A DNA stretch of 17,368 nucleotides from Oscillospiraceae bacterium (GTDB taxonomy: Bacteria; Bacillota; Clostridia; Oscillospirales; Oscillospiraceae): assembly GCA_020025575.1 (NCBI GenBank), contig JAHHRW010000021.1, forward strand, positions 1 to 17,368, read 5' to 3'. This document shows positions 14,418 to 17,368 of this stretch, one piece after another. The position numbers and the translations under genes were made by a program. A model generated the notes under the pieces. It did not search any database. It was not told the DNA's origin and saw nothing but the letters and a program-made list of their open reading frames with translations. How positions within the stretch are numbered: the stretch's first letter is position 1; the number at the start of each line of letters is the position of its first letter.

Positions 14418-14655
14418 ATTCAGTCGATTCAGTCTCTGAATCGCTGCTCCCCTTTTGGGCTTTATCTGATTTTTTACCGTCCCATACGACCATGACAAAA
14501 CCGATAAAACCCACAATCATCCAAACCTCCGACCAAGTAAAGGAGAAAACATATCTCCACCTAAAGCTTATCGATCTGAGGGTATCAAATCCGATCAAGA
14601 GAATCAAGCTAAGCAGCATTACCGCAAAGCCTTTCAGTTTTCTGCCAATATTCAT
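14416..14655 (-). CDS. small membrane protein of unknown function
   Basis: I do not recognise this 79-residue protein. It has two hydrophobic helices, at about 9-23 (GFAVMLLSLILLIGF) and 48-63 (VWMIVGFIGFVMVVW), joined by an aromatic-rich loop (RWRYVFSFTWSE), and a charged tail rich in Ser, Glu, Lys and Asp. The ATG at 14655 is chosen because GAAAGGGGG lies 6 bases upstream; an in-frame ATG at 14679 lacks a ribosome binding site. A candidate promoter precedes it and its stop abuts the shared terminator with rnfB. The presence of promoter, ribosome binding site and terminator supports a real gene. Its convergence with rnf does not prove a link to Rnf. Confidence 0.65.
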   Translation of the reverse strand: MNIGRKLKGFAVMLLSLILLIGFDTLRSISFRWRYVFSFTWSEVWMIVGFIGFVMVVWDGKKSDKAQKGSSDSETESTE

Positions 14656-14694
14656 GGGTATCCCCCTTTCGTTTTGCATGAACCCGGTTTACAG

Positions 14695-14722
14695 TCTATA
14701 CATGTAAAATATATCATATCAA
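14695..14722 (-). promoter_or_regulatory. candidate sigma-A promoter for the small membrane protein
   Basis: On the minus strand: -35 TTGATA (14722-14717), 16-base spacer, -10 TATAGA (14700-14695), about 40 bases before the ATG at 14655. Confidence 0.5.
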
Positions 14723-14802
14723 GGGAAAAATCAACCCCCGAGGGAATTGCTGATGGATTGATTTAACCGGATACGGGGATGAATCGGAATTTAGCTGCAA
14801 TT

Positions 14803-14826
14803 AAAAATCTTCCTCTGATTCGGAAG
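14803..14826 (-). terminator. weak terminator candidate after the pyridoxal kinase gene
   Basis: On the minus strand a short stem CTTCC/GGAAG (5 bp, 8-base loop, 14826-14809) is followed by ATTTTT. It lies about 40 bases after the kinase stop. Stem strength is low. Confidence 0.35.
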
Positions 14827-14863
14827 GCCTGTTAGATCCGTTGGGCGATGATCGGAATGTCAT

Positions 14864-15688
14864 TTACACATGGCAATCCAGCTGATTTGCAAGCCATTTG
14901 AGCTCCGGCTCGAAGGCAACGCCGTACCGGGAATCTTCTCCGGTGCCTGCGATGCATCGCTTGACAAATTCTGCTGCCAGCGCACCGGATTTTGGCACAT
15001 CCAGTCCACGCATCCGGGCGCCCATGACCACGGCTGCAAACAGATCGCCGGTGCCATGGCAGATTCGGGGCAGTTTGTCCGTACTGTGGGCGTAAGTGTT
15101 GTGCCCGTCACTCCAGAAAAAGCCTGTTTTCCCCGGTGACTGTTCCATGCCCGTGAGCAGAACACTGGAAAGCCCCTTGCCGTGGAGTGCCTGGGCAACT
15201 TCCCGACAGTAGCCTTCGTCGGCGGTGGGGCGATAGGGCAGGCCTGCAAGCAGAGCGCCTTCTGTGATGTTGGGCAGGCACAAATCGGCCTTCAGACATA
15301 GCGTCCGCATGGCACCGACCATCTCCGGGGTCAGACCGGAATAGAGCTTGCCGTGGTCTGCCATGGCGGGGTCGCAAATGGTCAGACAGTCTTCACCGCC
15401 AAACCGGTCAATCAGGGACTGTGCCATGGCGGCCTGAGCAGGATTTGCCTGATACCCGGTGAGAATGCCGGAAAACGCCACATTCAGGGTGCTCCAGTGG
15501 TCGATGATGGGGGAAATCTGCTGGGTCAGGTCGATCACATGGGGGCCTGGAAACCCTGTATGGGTGGACAGCACTGCCGTGGGCAGTACGGCGCATTCCA
15601 CCCCCATGGTGCTGAGAACCGGCAGAATCACCGTTAGAGAACATTTTCCAAGACAGGATAAATCCTGCATTGTAAGAATTCGTTTCAT
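14864..15688 (-). CDS. pyridoxal/pyridoxamine kinase (PfkB-like superfamily)
   Basis: This enzyme phosphorylates vitamin B6 vitamers with ATP in the salvage route to pyridoxal 5'-phosphate. The 274-residue protein starts MKRILTMQDLSCLGKCSLTV, typical of clostridial pyridoxamine kinases. It has VLSTHTGFPG for substrate binding, VAFSGILTGY, DPAMADHGKLYSGL, LPNITEGALLAGLPY and the catalytic anion-hole motif HGTGDLFAAVVMG with Asp as base. These favour the PdxK/PdxY type over ThiD. An in-frame ATG at 15739 would add 17 unconserved residues without a ribosome binding site; ATG 15688 has only a weak GGATGG about 10 bases upstream, so the exact start is less sure than the identity. It lies divergent to the AlaX gene. 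Confidence 0.88.
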   Translation of the reverse strand: MKRILTMQDLSCLGKCSLTVILPVLSTMGVECAVLPTAVLSTHTGFPGPHVIDLTQQISPIIDHWSTLNVAFSGILTGYQANPAQAAMAQSLIDRFGGEDCLTICDPAMADHGKLYSGLTPEMVGAMRTLCLKADLCLPNITEGALLAGLPYRPTADEGYCREVAQALHGKGLSSVLLTGMEQSPGKTGFFWSDGHNTYAHSTDKLPRICHGTGDLFAAVVMGARMRGLDVPKSGALAAEFVKRCIAGTGEDSRYGVAFEPELKWLANQLDCHV

Positions 15689-15811
15689 TTGACTGATACC
15701 ATCCGAATGTAAAATTTTTATGCGTCGTCTGTTTGGCATTTATTTTACAACGGACGGGCAAAAGATGAAAGGTGCTTTTTGTAAAATTCTTTATGTGAAA
15801 AGACGGATTTT

Positions 15812-15821
15812 ATGATACAAT
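15812..15821 (+). promoter_or_regulatory. extended -10 element for the AlaX gene
   Basis: TGA-TACAAT (15813-15821), an extended -10, lies 33 bases before the ATG. The -35 region is poor, which is compatible with the extended form. Confidence 0.45.
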
Positions 15822-15854
15822 GAATAAAATGTCTGGATTGGAGAAAGCGTTTTT

Positions 15855-17015
15855 ATGGAGACGGAGAAATTATACTACCAGGACTGCCATCTGCATGATT
15901 TTCATGCACAGGTGCTATCCTGCGTTCAAAAAGAGAAATTCTGGGAGATCGTTCTGGATCGGACGGCATTTTACCCGGAAGGCGGCGGCCAGGCCAGCGA
16001 TGTGGGGACCCTTGGGGATGTTCATGTGCTCCATGCTTCAGAAGAAGGGGCGCAGGTGGTTCACCTGTGCGACGGCCCGCTGATGGTGGGACAGGCAGTT
16101 CACGGACAGATCGATTATGCCCATCGGTTTGACCTGATGCAGCAGCACACCGGCGAGCACATCGTTTCCGGGCTGATTTATGCAAAGTATGGCTGTCACA
16201 ACACGGGATTCCATATGGGGGCGGATGTCATTACCATTGATTTTGATGGGGAGATTCCTGCATCCGATCTGCCGGAGCTGGAGCGTCAGGCCAATGATGC
16301 GGTGTGGAAAAACATCCCCCTGAAAATCTGGGTTCCCAGCCCGGAGGAGCTGCCTGGGGTGACCTACCGCACCAAACGGGCGCTGCCTTGGCCGGTGCGC
16401 ATCGTGCAGGTGCCGGGGTATGACAGCTGCGCCTGCTGCGGTGTCCATGTGGCATCCACCGGCGAAGTGGGACTCATCAAGCTGCTCAGCTGCATCAGGT
16501 TCCGCAGCGGTGTGCGGATGGAAATGATCTGCGGCAAGCGGGCGCTGGACTATCTGAGCAGAGCCTACGAACAGAACCTGCTGGTCAGCCGGGCATTCTC
16601 TGCCAAACTCATGGAAACAGGCGCTGCTGCCCAGAAAATGAACGAAACGGTGGATGAACTGAAGTTCAAAATCGCAGGCCTTCAGCAGCAGATCTTTGAG
16701 GACATTGCCGCAGACTGTCAGGATGTGGGGGATGTGCTGATTTTTGCTCAGGATCTGGATTCGGGCAATGTGCGAAAGCTTGCCGATCTGGCAGCGGAGC
16801 GCTGCGGCGGTACGGCGGCGGTGCTGTCAGGGTCAAATTCCGCCGGATATCACTACTGTCTGGTCACAAGAAACGGCGATCTTCGCAGCTTTGTCAAGGA
16901 GATGAACGGAGCTCTGGATGGCCGCGGCGGTGGAAAACCCCAGTTCCAGCAGGGCAGCCTGCGTGCATCCCGGGAGGCGGTTACAGCGTTTTTCCATGGA
17001 TTTACCTGCCGTTAA
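15855..17015 (+). CDS. alaX: alanyl-tRNA editing protein, AlaX-L type (with DHHA1 domain)
   Basis: AlaX proteins are free-standing relatives of the alanyl-tRNA synthetase editing domain that hydrolyse mischarged Ser- or Gly-tRNA(Ala). The 386-residue product has the N-terminal barrel with TAFYPEGGGQASDVG (37-51), the zinc/catalytic motifs HTGEH (H98, H102) and CCGVH (C194, H198) of the AlaRS second additional domain, a helical linker (about 240-285), and a C-terminal DHHA1-like domain ending with DGRGGGKPQFQQGSLRAS, as in the C-Ala region of AlaRS. The synthetase catalytic domain is absent. ATG 15855 has GGAG 11 bases upstream, so translation initiation may be moderate. Monocistronic; no convincing terminator was seen after it. 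Confidence 0.9.
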   Translation: METEKLYYQDCHLHDFHAQVLSCVQKEKFWEIVLDRTAFYPEGGGQASDVGTLGDVHVLHASEEGAQVVHLCDGPLMVGQAVHGQIDYAHRFDLMQQHTGEHIVSGLIYAKYGCHNTGFHMGADVITIDFDGEIPASDLPELERQANDAVWKNIPLKIWVPSPEELPGVTYRTKRALPWPVRIVQVPGYDSCACCGVHVASTGEVGLIKLLSCIRFRSGVRMEMICGKRALDYLSRAYEQNLLVSRAFSAKLMETGAAAQKMNETVDELKFKIAGLQQQIFEDIAADCQDVGDVLIFAQDLDSGNVRKLADLAAERCGGTAAVLSGSNSAGYHYCLVTRNGDLRSFVKEMNGALDGRGGGKPQFQQGSLRASREAVTAFFHGFTCR

Positions 17016-17102
17016 AATGGGAAATCCCCCGAAGAATCCCTGCGCATCATCCAATTTGGTAAATTATCTCTTAAAATAGTGGAATTATTTTGAAGATTAT
17101 GC
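17016..17102. other. AT-rich gap between alaX and the gap promoter
   Basis: No gene, RNA or strong hairpin seen. The lack of a recognisable intrinsic terminator after alaX suggests read-through towards gap or a factor-dependent end. Confidence 0.4.
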
Positions 17103-17131
17103 TTTACAACTGGGCAAGGATGCTATATAAT
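17103..17131 (+). promoter_or_regulatory. strong sigma-A promoter for gap
   Basis: -35 TTTACA (17103-17108), 17-base spacer, consensus -10 TATAAT (17126-17131), also preceded by TGC at a near-extended position. The start is expected at about 17138, giving an 83-base leader. Confidence 0.85.
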
Positions 17132-17137
17132 GAAATC

Positions 17138-17163
17138 GTTCGAGATTTACCGAAATATCGAAC
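17138..17163 (+). promoter_or_regulatory. near-perfect hairpin/palindrome at the predicted gap mRNA 5' end
   Basis: GTTCGA (17138-17143) pairs with TCGAAC (17158-17163); after one G/A mismatch, ATTT (17145-17148) pairs with AAAT (17153-17156) around the loop ACCG. The structure begins at the predicted first base of the transcript. It could be a 5' stabilising stem or a DNA operator. Confidence 0.55.
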
Positions 17164-17180
17164 AATTTTCCAATCAAATA

Positions 17181-17196
17181 CACTGTTACGACAGTG
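17181..17196 (+). promoter_or_regulatory. second small hairpin in the gap leader with UACG loop
   Basis: CACTGT (17181-17186) / ACAGTG (17191-17196), perfect 6 bp, closed by TACG, a UNCG-class tetraloop sequence. It stands about 12 bases before the ribosome binding site. Confidence 0.45.
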
Positions 17197-17220
17197 ACAT
17201 TTACAATGGAGGAAATTACT

Positions 17221-17368
17221 ATGTCTGTTAAAGTTGCTATTAACGGTTTTGGCCGTATCGGCCGTCTGGCTTTCCGTCAGATGTTCGGTGCTGAGGGTTT
17301 TGAGATTGTTGCAATCAACGACCTGACCTCTCCCAAGATGCTGGCTCACCTGCTGAAGTACGATTCCA
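17221..17368 (+). CDS. gap: glyceraldehyde-3-phosphate dehydrogenase, 3' end outside window
   Basis: GAPDH oxidises glyceraldehyde-3-phosphate to 1,3-bisphosphoglycerate with NAD+ in glycolysis. Only the first 49 codons are present: MSVKVAINGFGRIGRLAFRQ begins the NAD-binding Rossmann fold (INGFGRIGR), followed by AINDLTSPKMLAHLLKYDS, both highly conserved in type I GAPDH. The ribosome binding site TGGAGGAA lies about 7 bases before the ATG. Codon use is biased toward the most frequent codons, as for a highly expressed gene, and the promoter is near consensus. The catalytic Cys is beyond the edge. Confidence 0.96.
   Translation, partial: MSVKVAINGFGRIGRLAFRQMFGAEGFEIVAINDLTSPKMLAHLLKYDS

Noticed and set aside
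14864..15688. ThiD-type hydroxymethylpyrimidine phosphate kinase
   Set aside because: The N-terminal MQDLSCLGKCSL, HTGFPG and GTGDLF motifs and the overall form fit the pyridoxal/pyridoxamine kinase family better.
15820..16083. 87-codon ORF overlapping the start of alaX
   Set aside because: Begins in the -10 region of the alaX promoter and lies in another frame over a conserved domain; no ribosome binding site.

Overview
This window is chromosomal core-genome DNA from a low-to-mid GC anaerobic Firmicute of class Clostridia, most likely the Oscillospirales (Faecalibacterium/Ruminococcus-type lineages). The evidence is a clostridial-order rnfCDGEAB operon, Mini-ribonuclease III, RqcH, a Gram-positive-type YidC lacking the large proteobacterial periplasmic domain, strong AGGAGG-type ribosome binding sites, and sigma-A promoters with 17-bp spacers. 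The assignment below class level is an inference from protein resemblance only. I see no insertion sequence, phage gene, CRISPR array, tRNA or rRNA.

Layout, left to right. (1) 1-899, minus strand: the 5' part of a LytR-CpsA-Psr cell-wall ligase gene, with its own promoter and divergent from what follows. (2) 1063-3741, plus: a tightly overlapping set made of a membrane protein of the Gx transporter/heptaprenyl-diphosphate-synthase component I family, mrnC (23S rRNA maturation) and rqcH (ribosome-associated quality control). (3) 3738-6866: the classical rpmH-rnpA-yidD-yidC-jag block for ribosomal protein L34, RNase P protein, and membrane insertion with its RNA-binding partner. It starts at a strong promoter that overlaps the end of rqcH and ends at a perfect-stem terminator. 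The usual neighbours dnaA and mnmE/mnmG are absent here. (4) 6938-9112: a stand-alone left-handed beta-helix acetyltransferase resembling only the C-terminal half of GlmU, translationally coupled to glmM. This looks like a UDP-GlcNAc precursor unit. (5) 9229-14417: the complete six-gene Rnf complex (ferredoxin:NAD+ oxidoreductase, ion pump), closed by a bidirectional terminator. (6) 14416-15688, minus: a small unknown two-helix membrane protein and a pyridoxal/pyridoxamine kinase. (7) 15855-17015, plus: an AlaX-type Ala-tRNA editing protein. (8) 17103-end: promoter, structured leader and the first 49 codons of gap (glyceraldehyde-3-phosphate dehydrogenase).

The genes form several independent housekeeping units: translation and RNA quality control, membrane biogenesis, cell-wall precursor supply, and redox/energy conservation. 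No gene suggests a novel multi-gene system. The points most worth a second look are the isolated GlmU-like acetyltransferase with an almost complete set of GlmU catalytic residues, a Gln in place of the usual Arg in the YidC hydrophilic groove, Glu in place of Asp in the RqcH 97/98 motif, a near-perfect hairpin placed at the predicted 5' end of the gap mRNA, and a perfect 12-bp hairpin between rpmH and rnpA.
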